Source: Pavlovales sp. CCMP2436
Lineage: Eukaryota; Haptophyta; Pavlovophyceae; Pavlovales
Reading direction: 5' to 3'
DNA length: 13,822 nucleotides
NCBI GenBank assembly: GCA_026770615.1
Contig: MU631457.1
Span: forward strand, 132,507 to 146,328
The position numbers and the translations under genes are program-made. Positions 1 through 7,706 of this stretch are shown one piece after another. The number at the start of each line of letters is the position of its first letter. The stretch's first letter is position 1. The notes beneath the pieces are model-generated. The model made no database searches. It saw only the letters and a program-made list of their open reading frames with translations, and was not told where the DNA came from.

Positions 1-640
1 GGGGGGGAGGGGTCAGCGTGAAGAGTTCGAGTTCGCTAGCGTGATAACAGTGGAGACAACAGTGGCGCAGCGTGCTAATAGTGATCACCTCGAGATCAAA
101 CCAAACCTGGGACTCGTGCGGGATGCCACCGGCCGCGCGCTTGCACCCAGGCGCGTCCGCGTAGCTGCTCGCGAACCAATAGATCGGCCGCATCTGTCCG
201 CAGCCGAGCACATCACATAGCGTTCCTGTGAGCTCGTGGTAGAACGCTATTCCGTCGATCCCGCCGACCTCGTAGCCGAACTCGTCGCGGTAGAGCATGC
301 TGATGCGCTTCGGCGCGAGCAGCGGCGGAGCGGCGGGCGCTTCGGTGAGGCCCAAGCGCAGGCCAGGGTTAAGCGCCTGCACCCGTAGCATACGCCGCCA
401 CATCAGGAGGAGCAGCTCCCGGCGGTGTGCTTTTCCAGTGGCTTTGCTCAGTGGCTTGGCAGCGCGCACCGGCGGGTAGCCTGCTTCTCCCGTGGAGCCA
501 GCTGCGCTCTGCGGCTGCGAGGCAGTGGCGAGCATCGGTGCCGAGCCTGTGTCGTCAGCGGAGCAGCGCATCAGCGCCAGCACGACGAACAACAGCCCGA
601 CCCGGCCCTGCTGGCAGCGTCGCAGCACAAGCCGTTGCAT
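1..640 (-). CDS. Hypothetical protein, possible signal peptide, 3' end outside window
   Basis: I do not recognise this protein. Reading from an ATG at 640 towards position 1, the minus strand is open for 213 codons without a stop, and the same frame is open back to a TGA at 833-835. Third codon positions are overwhelmingly G or C, as in the HSP90 gene. The first 25 residues look like a signal peptide or membrane anchor: basic residues (MQRLVLRRCQQGR), then a hydrophobic core (VGLLFVVLAL), then a small polar stretch. A Ser/Ala/Gly/Pro-rich segment follows, then a more globular part from about residue 80 with the motifs RDEFGYEVGGIDG and MRPIYWFASSYADAPGC. After a Glu codon at 89-91 there is a GT at 87-88 that could be a splice donor. 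The residues beyond it look less protein-like, so the exon may end near residue 184. The frame could also be a chance opening in GC-rich DNA. No function is assigned. Confidence 0.45.
   Translation of the reverse strand, partial: MQRLVLRRCQQGRVGLLFVVLALMRCSADDTGSAPMLATASQPQSAAGSTGEAGYPPVRAAKPLSKATGKAHRRELLLLMWRRMLRVQALNPGLRLGLTEAPAAPPLLAPKRISMLYRDEFGYEVGGIDGIAFYHELTGTLCDVLGCGQMRPIYWFASSYADAPGCKRAAGGIPHESQVWFDLEVITISTLRHCCLHCYHASELELFTLTPPP
217..250. repeat. Perfect 9-bp inverted repeat inside the left-edge ORF
   Basis: ATAGCGTTC at 217-225 is exactly complementary to GAACGCTAT at 242-250, with a 16-base loop. It lies within the hypothetical reading frame. It could be chance or a small RNA hairpin, and no function is apparent. 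Confidence 0.4.
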
Positions 641-1079
641 CCCTGAGGTGCAGTGCGTCGTGAGAGACAGCGCAAGCAGCCGTGAGCCCTTGCCGAGGGC
701 GCCAAGGGCTCGCAGCTGCCGCTCGTCGCCACCGCGCCGAGCGGCGCGAAAGGCGCGTTTGGGCTTGTCAGGCCGAGCGTGAGCCTTGGTGAGCCCGGGC
801 GTGCGAGGCGCGGCCGTCAGCAGAGGTGGGCGTCAGAGGCGGCCGCTCGCTCCACCGCCGTTCCGCCATTTTTAAAACGTCCCTCAGGGTAGCGACCCGC
901 ACACCACACCACCATGGTGCTGGACCAGACAACAATCGGCAGCTGAACGAAAGCGGACTCGCACGACGCAGCCACCCAAAGACAATAGCGGAACGACCAC
1001 CGTCAGAGCCCCACACCACCGTGTTCTGCGCCCATCCACGCGGCCAAAAGCAGGGCCACAGACCCGCACACCCCAGCAG

Positions 1080-1512
1080 CCAGCAGAGGCGCGCCAAAAG
1101 CGCAGGAGGGAGGAACAATGCCTCGAAAACATTCCCTAACATACTGAGCCCGAGGCCCCTGAGGAATTGGGGTAGATCGGGACCACAATGAGTCCCCACC
1201 GTGTGATTTTTGCCCCTCGTGGACAAGAATCACACAGTGGGATTCAGGCTACCGGAGGTTATTTGTCTGTTTATTTTGTGCTACAGGAGCGGCACGTGCG
1301 CAGGCGAGCTGTATTTTGAGACGAGCGAGAGGCAGCAGCGGCCGATCAGCGCGTCAGTCAGAGAGCCGTCGACCGTCGTGTGTCTGATCAGCCTTAGCGG
1401 TGGGGACGGTATCCGTGTGCTCTGCAAAGGTCCCTTGATCCGAGTGTTTCTCAACACTGGGGTCCGGTGGAGACCTGTCAGGGAACGGACGTACTTCTAG
1501 ATATTTACACAC
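1080..1512 (+). mobile_element. LINE-A 3' end, copy 1 (5'-truncated)
   Basis: The last codons of a reading frame ending at 1191 (SPRPLRNWGRSGPQ) resemble the C-terminal end of the LINE-A polyprotein (RPRPTPVKGWDRMGQQ around 5979-6021, and a matching segment on the minus strand near 8050-8090). The DNA then follows the LINE-A tail: a hairpin at about 1191-1250, a CAGGCTA motif, the block GGGGACGGTATCCGT within 1399-1422, a GAGTGTTT/CAACACT segment, GGACGGACGT, and the terminal TTTACACAC ending at 1512. The left boundary is uncertain. It is clear from about 1130 and may reach further left. The coding part is too short to function. Confidence 0.65.
1191..1250. repeat. Long hairpin in LINE-A tail copy 1
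   Basis: TGAGTCCCCACCGTGTGATT and the reverse complement of the right arm (AATCACACAGTGGGATTCA) match over about 19-20 positions with one mismatched inner pair, one substitution in the outer part and one bulged base. The loop is about 19 bases and contains TTTGCCCCTCGTGGACA. A similar loop with a different stem occurs at 7988-8028 in another LINE-A tail copy. Confidence 0.7.
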
Positions 1513-1710
1513 CAGCAGCCAGCGAGATGCAGCAATGGCCGGTCAGCGCGCCAGTCTGAGAGTCGTCGATTGTCCGTGTCTGATCAGCCTCAGTGGTGGG
1601 GACGGTATCCGTGTGCTCTGCTAAGGTCCCTTGATCCGAGTGTTTTTCTCAACACTTGCGTTATGTGGAGACCTGTCAGGGGACGGACGTAATTTTAAAA
1701 ATTTACACAC
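1513..1710 (+). repeat. LINE-A tail, copy 2 (solo, head-to-tail with copy 1)
   Basis: Directly after the terminal CACAC of copy 1 a second tail begins. It carries the same ordered blocks: GGTCAGCGCGCCAGT, CTGATCAGCCT, GGGGACGGTATCCGT (within 1595-1618), CCCTTGATCCGAGTGTTT, GGGGACGGACGT, and a terminal ATTTACACAC ending at 1710. The conserved block sits 196 bp after its counterpart in copy 1. This copy lacks the hairpin and all coding sequence, so it is either a severely 5'-truncated LINE insertion or a SINE-like unit using the LINE tail. Confidence 0.75.
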
Positions 1711-1717
1711 GAAGCCA

Positions 1718-1759
1718 CGTGCTACGCTGTGCCTGCATTAGCAGGCACATCATAGCACG
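1718..1759. repeat. Compound perfect hairpin
   Basis: A 7-bp outer stem (CGTGCTA at 1718-1724 with TAGCACG at 1753-1759) and an 8-bp inner stem (GTGCCTGC at 1729-1736 with GCAGGCAC at 1741-1748) are separated by a symmetric 4/4 internal loop and closed by ATTA. It lies between LINE-A tail copy 2 and the reverse transcriptase remnant. I do not recognise it as a known RNA. It has no T-run that would suggest a Pol III terminator directly after it. Confidence 0.7.
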
Positions 1760-1878
1760 GTTCAGGCTTTAAGGAGTTTTGTTTTGCGTGTATGTTTTGT
1801 TGTAATTGTGCGCACGAACGCGGCGGCGCGATGCGACGACGAGCAAGGTTCGTGGCGGAGAGACGACGTGGGGAGTAA

Positions 1879-3625
1879 GAAATCGTTTACTTCTACAAGA
1901 AAGGTGATCCCACAAAACTGTCAAACTACAGAGGCCTCGCACTCCAAAGCGTCATCTACAAATTACCCGCAGCCTTCATGGCGGGACAGCTACTGGGTGC
2001 CGCAGGCAGAATGCAGCTCCTATCCGAACAACAGCTTGCGGCCAGAAAAAATGGGAGAGCAGCAGACCACGTAGCAGTGATGGCTGCAGCCATAGCTGAA
2101 GCACTGGCAGCAGGACGAGAATTACACATCATCACTTGCGACATCCAAAAGGCATGCGACGCAGTCCCACGATGCAATGGAACGCCACGGCTACCCACCC
2201 GAGTCGGTGCGACGCGTTCGCATGCTCCAGACATGCACGGGGGCACATGTGCGAACAGACTATGGCAGATCAAAGCACCCGGTTCTCTCTTCCATGGGGT
2301 GTAAGCAAGGCTGCCCGCTCAGCCCGATCACGTATTGCTTATTTATGAACATGCTTCACCGCCAGCTGGATAAGCAGCCAGGTGGCTACCAACCAACTCC
2401 ACCGCCAGGCCACATTCATAGAAAGCCGTGCAACCCTCTTAAATACCGGGCATACATGGACGATTTAGCACTCTTTGCAGAAAATGCATGCACTGCACAG
2501 GCCATGATAGGAATAGAAGATCGCTTCCTTGCAGCCTACACCATGGAATTCAACGCCAAGAAGTGCCATCACACCTCGATACTACCTAAGTTGCTCCTGA
2601 TTAAAATAGCACAGGCCATGGGAAAGATGCACCATGCCTCGAGCAAAGGGGCATGCCACTACCTCTGGGTAGCCAAGCTGTCCCACCATGACGTAGCGTC
2701 AATACTACCATACTATATGGGAGCATCAGACTTATCTGATAATTTCCTGTCCACGATGCTCACAGCAATAGTAGAGGCCACGCGCCTTCGCTGCACAATA
2801 GGGCCCCATGTAGCAAGAGAACGCCTGTGCGGCCCCCCTGAACGCGATGGCCTTGGTCTGGTGGACCCGCGTGCCCAGAACGCGGGAAAAAAAGTATCAG
2901 CCATGCTGCGCCTTCTCAACTCACCCGTGGAATCTGCAACGCGTGCCCTCGTGGCACATGCATTGAGTATCGCCCAAAACGGGCCCGCGAGACAAGCCAC
3001 GGCAAAAACGATGCCCACCGCAAGGGGGCGATCAAAAGTCTTTCCGAAGCACCCCAGAGGGAAGAAAAATGGAATATATTCGAGAACTATGCATGCCTGC
3101 AGACAACACCTATGGGTGAGCTCGCCCCTGTCCTACTATGGCCATCCCTAGGCGCCACCCGCCGTGCAAAACTCAAGGTGGCTTCGGTCACCCTAGCATC
3201 AATGACTGCCTGTAGTGTACTAAACTTGGCAAAACTGCGTATCGCAAGCAATGCCCCCAACTTAAGTGACACAGACAGACAATTGACAGCCATAAGTGCG
3301 GCCGAAGAAGACATATTAAGGACATGCGGCAGCGCTATAAGGGACACGCTTAGTGCTCTTCAAAATGCCCTACCGATGCATGCAAACACGGCTGCAGTAG
3401 CAAAAGCAGCCAAGACCCTGTTCACATAGGAATATAGGCCAACATTTAGGCGATTAAAACACCCGGAGCAGCTGGAAATATTACGGGAAATCCTGCCCGC
3501 ACTCACGTCGGCATTATGCGTACCTATGTGCTTCCGGTTCGTCACACGCCACACAACAACTCATACATGCACTCAGACACCAACCACCGACAGCGGAGAA
3601 ACCACAATTGTGCACCCCACATGTC
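1879..3625 (+). pseudogene. LINE-A reverse transcriptase remnant
   Basis: The reading begins with IVYFYKKGDPTKLSNYRGLA, the typical KKGD...NYRG entry to non-LTR reverse transcriptases. Motif A is CDIQKACDAV at about 2137-2166, with both aspartates present. Motif B is GCKQGCPLSP at about 2298-2330. Motif C is YMDD at 2453-2464, the catalytic metal-binding pair. A thumb-like C-terminal part follows, with ERLCGPPERDGLGLVDP around 2820-2870. The first part reads in one frame to about 2170, the palm in the next (2177-3151), and the C-terminal part in the original frame from about 3112, where a TAG at 3427-3429 interrupts it. The product would have copied the element RNA at the nicked target. All key residues survive, but the frame does not. 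Confidence 0.85.
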
Positions 3626-4330
3626 GGGGTCGACGGTTCATTTATCAAACCTGATGGAAACGGCGAGGCTCGAGCAGCTGGTGCGGCGTGTTTTTACGTA
3701 CTCCCATCACACCACATCCGCGGCACGACACATGCCCCAGAGGCACATATCCTCACCTGCACATTCTCAGGCGATCAAACGGTTGTCAACGCAGAATGCA
3801 ATGCGGTCACAATGGCCTTACAAGCACTGACTCACGAGCAAGAGCTATTCATCGGATGGGACCATGACACAGGCGTGAAACGCCTAGACTGGCACAGACA
3901 GCTTCTAGACCACAACCCCCTACCACACGGGTTAAGGGATCCCACGAGCTATGATGCAAACCCTCACTTCTACCGCCTACTCAGCCTCAAACAACGTGAC
4001 GAGGCGCACGGACGCTATAGGAACGCGACTCACACTGCGGCTCATACCAAATCGGATGATGAAGTAGCCAGAATTCTACATACCCCGGGAGCGGTACGTC
4101 ACAATGACGCCTCGAGAGCTAGAATAGTGACAGCAGAGGCGCGAAATAAAGTGACCCGGCTCTTCATCTCCACACGAGGCGACAACTGGCGCAGCCAGGC
4201 TGATTTGCCTCCCCACCATTAACCTCTGGCTGTCATAAAGCTCGTGCAGAACGCATTGAGCGACTGGGGCTCAAAGGCAGTAGCAGTACACAGAGAAACC
4301 GCCACAGTACAGCTCACAAAAAAACACGCT
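3608..4330 (+). pseudogene. LINE-A RNase H domain remnant
   Basis: The frame starting near 3608 contains VDGSFIKPDGNG (first acidic residue, in the usual D-G-S/G context) and, about 50 residues later, NAECNAVTMALQAL, which matches the helix carrying the second catalytic glutamate. LFIGWDHDTG could supply the third acid. Order and spacing fit an RNase H of the kind fused downstream of reverse transcriptase in several LINE clades. The frame stops at 4220-4222 and then appears to continue in the same frame and afterwards in another, so the C-terminal boundary is approximate. The assignment rests on motif reading alone, and the fourth catalytic residue was not located. Confidence 0.6.
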
Positions 4331-6089
4331 CACGGCCCAGTGCTGGGCAATAGCGGCCACTGCGACAGGAGACATCATCACATCCGACCAACGAGCAGCA
4401 CGCCATGCGCTAATAGATAGAGTTGCGAGGGATCGCCTAGAGAAGAGAGGCCCCGTCAAACATGCCCCAGGCATAGGTAGAATGGCCAATGTAGAAGCCA
4501 TGTGGTCAAAAGAAAGCACGACGGCTCTGCGCCTCCCACAAGTTAGGGGCCAACAGCGACCCACGGAAAAGTACTCCAAACACATGGCCAGATTGATACT
4601 CGGATCATACCGCCACAATGCCGAGTGGGCAGCAGAATTTCCGGCGATGGCCACAACTACAATTGCCATTGACGGAAAGTCTGAAACAATGGGTCTCACC
4701 TGCCCTCTATGCAAAGCACTCAACTCACAAGACATAAAGCATCACTTATACCACGAGTGCTCGTCAACGGAAAAGCACCGCCACAACCTTCACCGCTCCC
4801 TCTGCAAGGAATTGTCCCCGAGCCTGGGACACGCCAAATCAAAATCAATGGCGACACACATGATATCTCGACTGGACTACTTCACCGGAAGGGTAGGATT
4901 AAGTGTCTAAGAAGAGCTCAGAAAGAAGGACGTCGACACCGGTGACGCACCCAAGCCCGGCGACTTACACTACACTCTCCTATGCTATAGCCTCAGGATG
5001 CACAAATCACGCGAAGCGGCAATTGAAGCATCAGCGGCGTGAACCAAGGACAATATATCTCTATACGTCGCGCATAAGTTTAAGGTAGCCATGCGGGCCG
5101 CCCAGACAGCTGAGCGGGCAGCAAGGAAACTGAATCAAAATACAGCACCAGCGGCCATACCACCTATACAATACGAGCCCATACCCCCAATGGACAGCAT
5201 CGCTCAAAACAAGGAACCATTAGCCTTACCTCCTATGTAGTATGAGCCCATACCCCCAACAGACAGTATCGCCCAAAACGAAGCACCAGCAGCCATACCA
5301 CCTATGCAGTATGAGCCCATACCCCTAACGGACAGCAGAGCCCAAAACGAGGAACCAGCGGCTATACCATTTCCGCGGTATGAGCCCATACCCCCAACGG
5401 ACAGCATCGCTCAGTATGAGCCCATATCCTCAACAGCCATACCACCTATACAGCAAGAGCCCATACCCCCAACGGACACCAGTGCACTGACCACCTCTGC
5501 CAAACGAAGATGCCTGATGCGCAACCAACCTACGAATACAGGTGTAAACCCGACCATACCCTCCATGCAGCTGAAGCCCACCCTCAGGCCCAGCCGAGGC
5601 CAGCAACGCTTACGCACATCAAACGTGGAAAAACGCAACCAGAGACCGTCTCGAACCAAAACTTCATTACTACCAGGAGCAGCCAGTCCCACCGAACCCA
5701 AAACAGGACCAGCCAGTCCCCCTATAAACCACGAATCCGCAGCAGGCCCGTCACGCATGCACGCACTGATCCATGACAAGTCCTTCATATTCATGCACTA
5801 CTCACGCACACTGCGCTCAGCAACCAAACGGGCCCTTAAACCGGCCAGTCACCCACGCTGTCACATCACTCGGGCGACAAAAAACCTAAAGCCAAACATG
5901 AGCCAGTAAGCTCAAAGTCTTCAAAACGCAAACGTGAGCCAGCAAGCCCGCCACACCCCGCAACCCAAAGCCCTGCGCCCGAGGCCCACCCCCGTCAAGG
6001 GGTGGGATAGAATGGGCCAGCAAATAAGCCGCGTATATTTGTGGTTTTTACCCCCCGGCAAACATCTCAACATATGCGAGCCAGGCTAG
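4331..6089 (+). pseudogene. LINE-A C-terminal region: CCHC knuckle and Pro-rich repeats
   Basis: One frame (codons beginning at positions divisible by three) can be followed from about 4320 to a TAG at 6087-6089, interrupted by stops at 4908, 5040, 5238 and 5907. It encodes a helical, basic segment, then CPLCKALNSQDIKHHLYHEC (4701-4760), a C-x2-C-x10-H-x4-C zinc knuckle like those near the end of LINE reverse transcriptase proteins. It then has an Ala/Arg-rich helix (MRAAQTAERAARK), 23-residue repeats around YEPIPPTDSIAQ, and a basic Pro/Ser-rich tail. The inserted copy on the minus strand (7707-8567) reads CAA where this copy has the stop at 5907, so the full protein probably ended near 6089. 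Nucleic-acid binding by the knuckle is inferred from the motif. Confidence 0.7.
5160..5481 (+). repeat. 69-bp coding tandem repeats in LINE-A
   Basis: Units start at 5160, 5229, 5298 and 5367, exactly 69 bp apart. A shortened internal unit begins near 5414 and a last partial unit at 5442. Each full unit encodes 23 residues of the form IPPMQYEPIPPTDSIAQNEE plus a short Ala/Pro linker. The 69-bp length keeps the frame, and substitutions differ between units, so the array predates the decay. The second unit carries TAG at 5238-5240 where the third has CAG. Confidence 0.9.
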
Positions 6090-6149
6090 CGAGGAAGTAA
6101 TGTTTGGGATGCGCGAAGGTGGGCCGCGCTCGCAGACGGCGCTGCATTC

Positions 6150-6345
6150 CCAGACGACGCGAGGGAGAGCAGTGGAGGTCGGTCAGCGCGCCAGTCGAGA
6201 GTCGTCAGTCGTGTGGCTGAACTGATCAGCGGTGGGGACGGTATCCGTGTGCTCGGGGTGGATCCCTGGATCTGAGTGTTTTTTTCAACACTTAAATCTA
6301 GTGAGATCCTCCCGGGGACGGACGTTTAACTAGAAACTTACACAC
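6150..6345 (+). repeat. LINE-A tail, copy 3 (3' end of the long element)
   Basis: Ordered blocks match tail copies 1, 2 and 4: GAGAGCAGTGGAGGTCGGTC, CAGCGCGCCAGT, GGGGACGGTATCCGT (within 6231-6254), a GGATCTGAGTGTTTTTTTC/CAACACTT segment, GGGGACGGACGT and the terminal CTAGAAACTTACACAC. It closes the LINE-A copy. The CACAC terminus is shared by all four clear copies and probably marks the 3' end of the LINE RNA. Confidence 0.85.
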
Positions 6346-6420
6346 TGTAAACCGATTTTTTTCGGTTGTGCTGTCGCAAAATTTGCCCCCCGGGGGCCTT
6401 CCGGGAGCTACCAGGGGGGA

Positions 6421-6496
6421 TGGTCTTGACAGACAGTTGTCATGCCTGGACAGGGTGGTCATGACAGACAGTCGTCCTGCCTTGACAGGGTGGTCA
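6421..6496. repeat. 35-bp tandem repeat, about 2.2 copies
   Basis: Two 35-bp units starting at 6421 and 6456, plus the first bases of a third at 6491, share TGGTC, TGACAGACAGT, GTC, TGCCT and GACAGGG with four differences between the two full units. No coding role is evident. Confidence 0.85.
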
Positions 6497-6544
6497 GAAG
6501 TTTCCACAGCCAAATAGAAGAGTTTATTTCTAAATTTCTTGTCT

Positions 6545-6670
6545 GTGTAAGTTTATAGTTGCGAAGTGTGCCACATACTGTAACCTGGGCAGTGCTGTAA
6601 ACGTCCTTCCCCGAGGCTCGCACTGGAAACCAAGCGTTGAAAAACACACAGAATTTGTCAGATCCCTGAG
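6545..6670 (-). repeat. Diverged LINE-A tail fragment
   Basis: Read on the minus strand this follows the end of the LINE-A tail: GGATCTGA, TGTGTTTTTCAACGCT, TTTCCAGTGCGA, CTCGGGGAAGGACGT, then ATAAACTTACACA. About 40 extra bases lie between the GGACGT block and the terminal block compared with the copy ending at 7707. It is a partial, older copy in the same orientation as that copy. Confidence 0.6.
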
Positions 6671-7064
6671 TGTTTAATTCGCGATTTAAAAATATCTATC
6701 GCAGCTTCTCAATGCTAAAATAAAACTTAGAGACCATACAACAAGCGCTGCGAGCGCGGTGTCGAGCGTAAGGCCGTTGTCGTTGACGTGTCTCACTCAG
6801 GCTCCGACCAGACATTGCCCGGACTTATTACTTCATATAATGCGCATGTAATTGAAATTCAGTTAATAGTTATGTGTTATGTATGTTAATGTGTATGTTA
6901 TGATGCCCCTTGTACCGCCTGGGGCGCAGTCTCTGCGTCCTGGAGGCCCCGGGTGTCAGCGTCTGAGTGTCACTCTGCTGAGCTTTAGCGTCACCTTACG
7001 GTAATACCAAAGCGCCGACAGAGCCTCGAGCAGGCGATTTCGTTCGGGATTTCTTGAAGATGGT

Positions 7065-7706
7065 TTACACGTCCGGTAGTCTCGTCAGTTTGCGCCAGGA
7101 TGCCTTGTCTTGTGCGGCCTTGCCTCAGCTCGTCGAGACGCCAACGCCGACTGCTTGCCCGTCAAGGTTGAAGCCGACGTTGTTGAGCTCGCGAGTTAGG
7201 TCGTGTCCGTAGGAGATCAGCGGTCGCCCCTTGCGTCGCGGTGCGTTGACCCACGATGTCATGAACATGCGAGGAAGTCTCGACATGCTCATCCGCATTA
7301 CATGTCCCGCCCAGCGTAATTTCTGATCGGAAATATACTGGTCGATGTCTGTGGCGCCAAGGGCGACGTACTGAGGCGCGAGGGCAGCGTACTTGAAGAT
7401 GTAGTTTGAGGAGGAAGCGCGCAGCGGCTTTTTCCTCGCCATCGCTCGCACGCAGCGGTTGTGGAACGCACTCAGCCTTTGCCGCAGCTTTGAGGTCAGG
7501 ACCCAGGATTCGCAGCCGTAGAAGAGCAAGACGCCGAGCACGAGGCAAAGGTAGAGCTTGCCCTTGGAGGCGAGTGGGAGCGACGTGGTGCCGTGGTTTT
7601 GACTGAAGACGTACCTCCGCAGACAGCCAAAGGCTGCGGCTGTAGATCGGATCCTGTGCTCGATCTCGTCGTCATCTGTTAGGGATGACGAAAAGGTTGA
7701 GCCGAG
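7065..7706 (-). pseudogene. LINE-B reverse transcriptase, C-terminal half
   Basis: Reading down from 7706 the minus strand continues a LINE reverse transcriptase interrupted at 8567: LGSTFSSSLTDDDEIEHRI, then LLFYGCESWVLTSKLRQRL, HNRCVRAMARKK, KLRWAGHVMRM, and SWVNAPRRKGRPLISYG. This YGCESW ... LRWAGHV ... RRKGRP series is the usual C-terminal part of many algal and protist LINE proteins. A TGA at 7125-7127 stops the frame, but sense codons continue after it (KASWRKLTRLPDV) to a TAA at 7065-7067, so the TGA looks like a late nonsense mutation. The missing residue between the two halves would be the Y of the common F-R-Y-L-G motif. Confidence 0.85.

Larger units (their letters stand above)
1876..6345 (+). 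mobile_element. LINE-A: long degenerate non-LTR retrotransposon
   Basis: This is one decayed element read on the plus strand: reverse transcriptase (from 1879), RNase H (about 3608-4330), CCHC zinc knuckle (4701-4760), a proline-rich repeat region (5160-5481), a basic C-terminal region, then an untranslated tail ending in ACTTACACAC at 6345. No long terminal repeats flank it, and the tail recurs elsewhere in the window. The 5' part is missing: homology starts inside the reverse transcriptase N-terminal region and no endonuclease domain is visible, as expected for a 5'-truncated LINE. The coding sequence changes frame near 2170, 3070-3110, 3610-3630 and 4220-4330 and carries internal stops, so it cannot make a functional protein as it stands. 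Confidence 0.85.
6346..7064. other. Gene-free spacer with small repeats and a diverged tail fragment
   Basis: I see no gene here. Just after the LINE-A end there is a short hairpin, AACCGA and TCGGTT separated by Ts, near 6348-6366. A 35-bp tandem repeat follows at 6421-6496, and a diverged minus-strand LINE-A tail fragment at about 6545-6670. The part from about 6700 to 7064 is probably the 3' untranslated region of LINE-B (minus), with an AT-rich TATGTTA-rich stretch at 6860-6903. I could not place the exact 3' end of LINE-B. Confidence 0.5.

Noticed and set aside
768..1226. Minus-strand frame of 152 codons with Trp/Leu-rich composition
   Set aside because: It crosses the LINE-A copy 1 hairpin and C-terminal remnant in antisense and its composition is not protein-like.
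1281..1710. Long terminal repeats of an LTR retrotransposon or retrovirus
   Set aside because: The repeats occur as 3' tails of elements with non-LTR reverse transcriptase. There is no integrase, protease, primer binding site or paired flanking repeat.
5160..5481. CRISPR array
   Set aside because: The 69-bp units are contiguous, without variable spacers, and keep a coding frame.
5304..5909. A separate proline-rich gene
   Set aside because: The same frame continues upstream and downstream past single stop codons and matches the LINE-A end inserted at 7707-8567, so it is part of the LINE-A protein.
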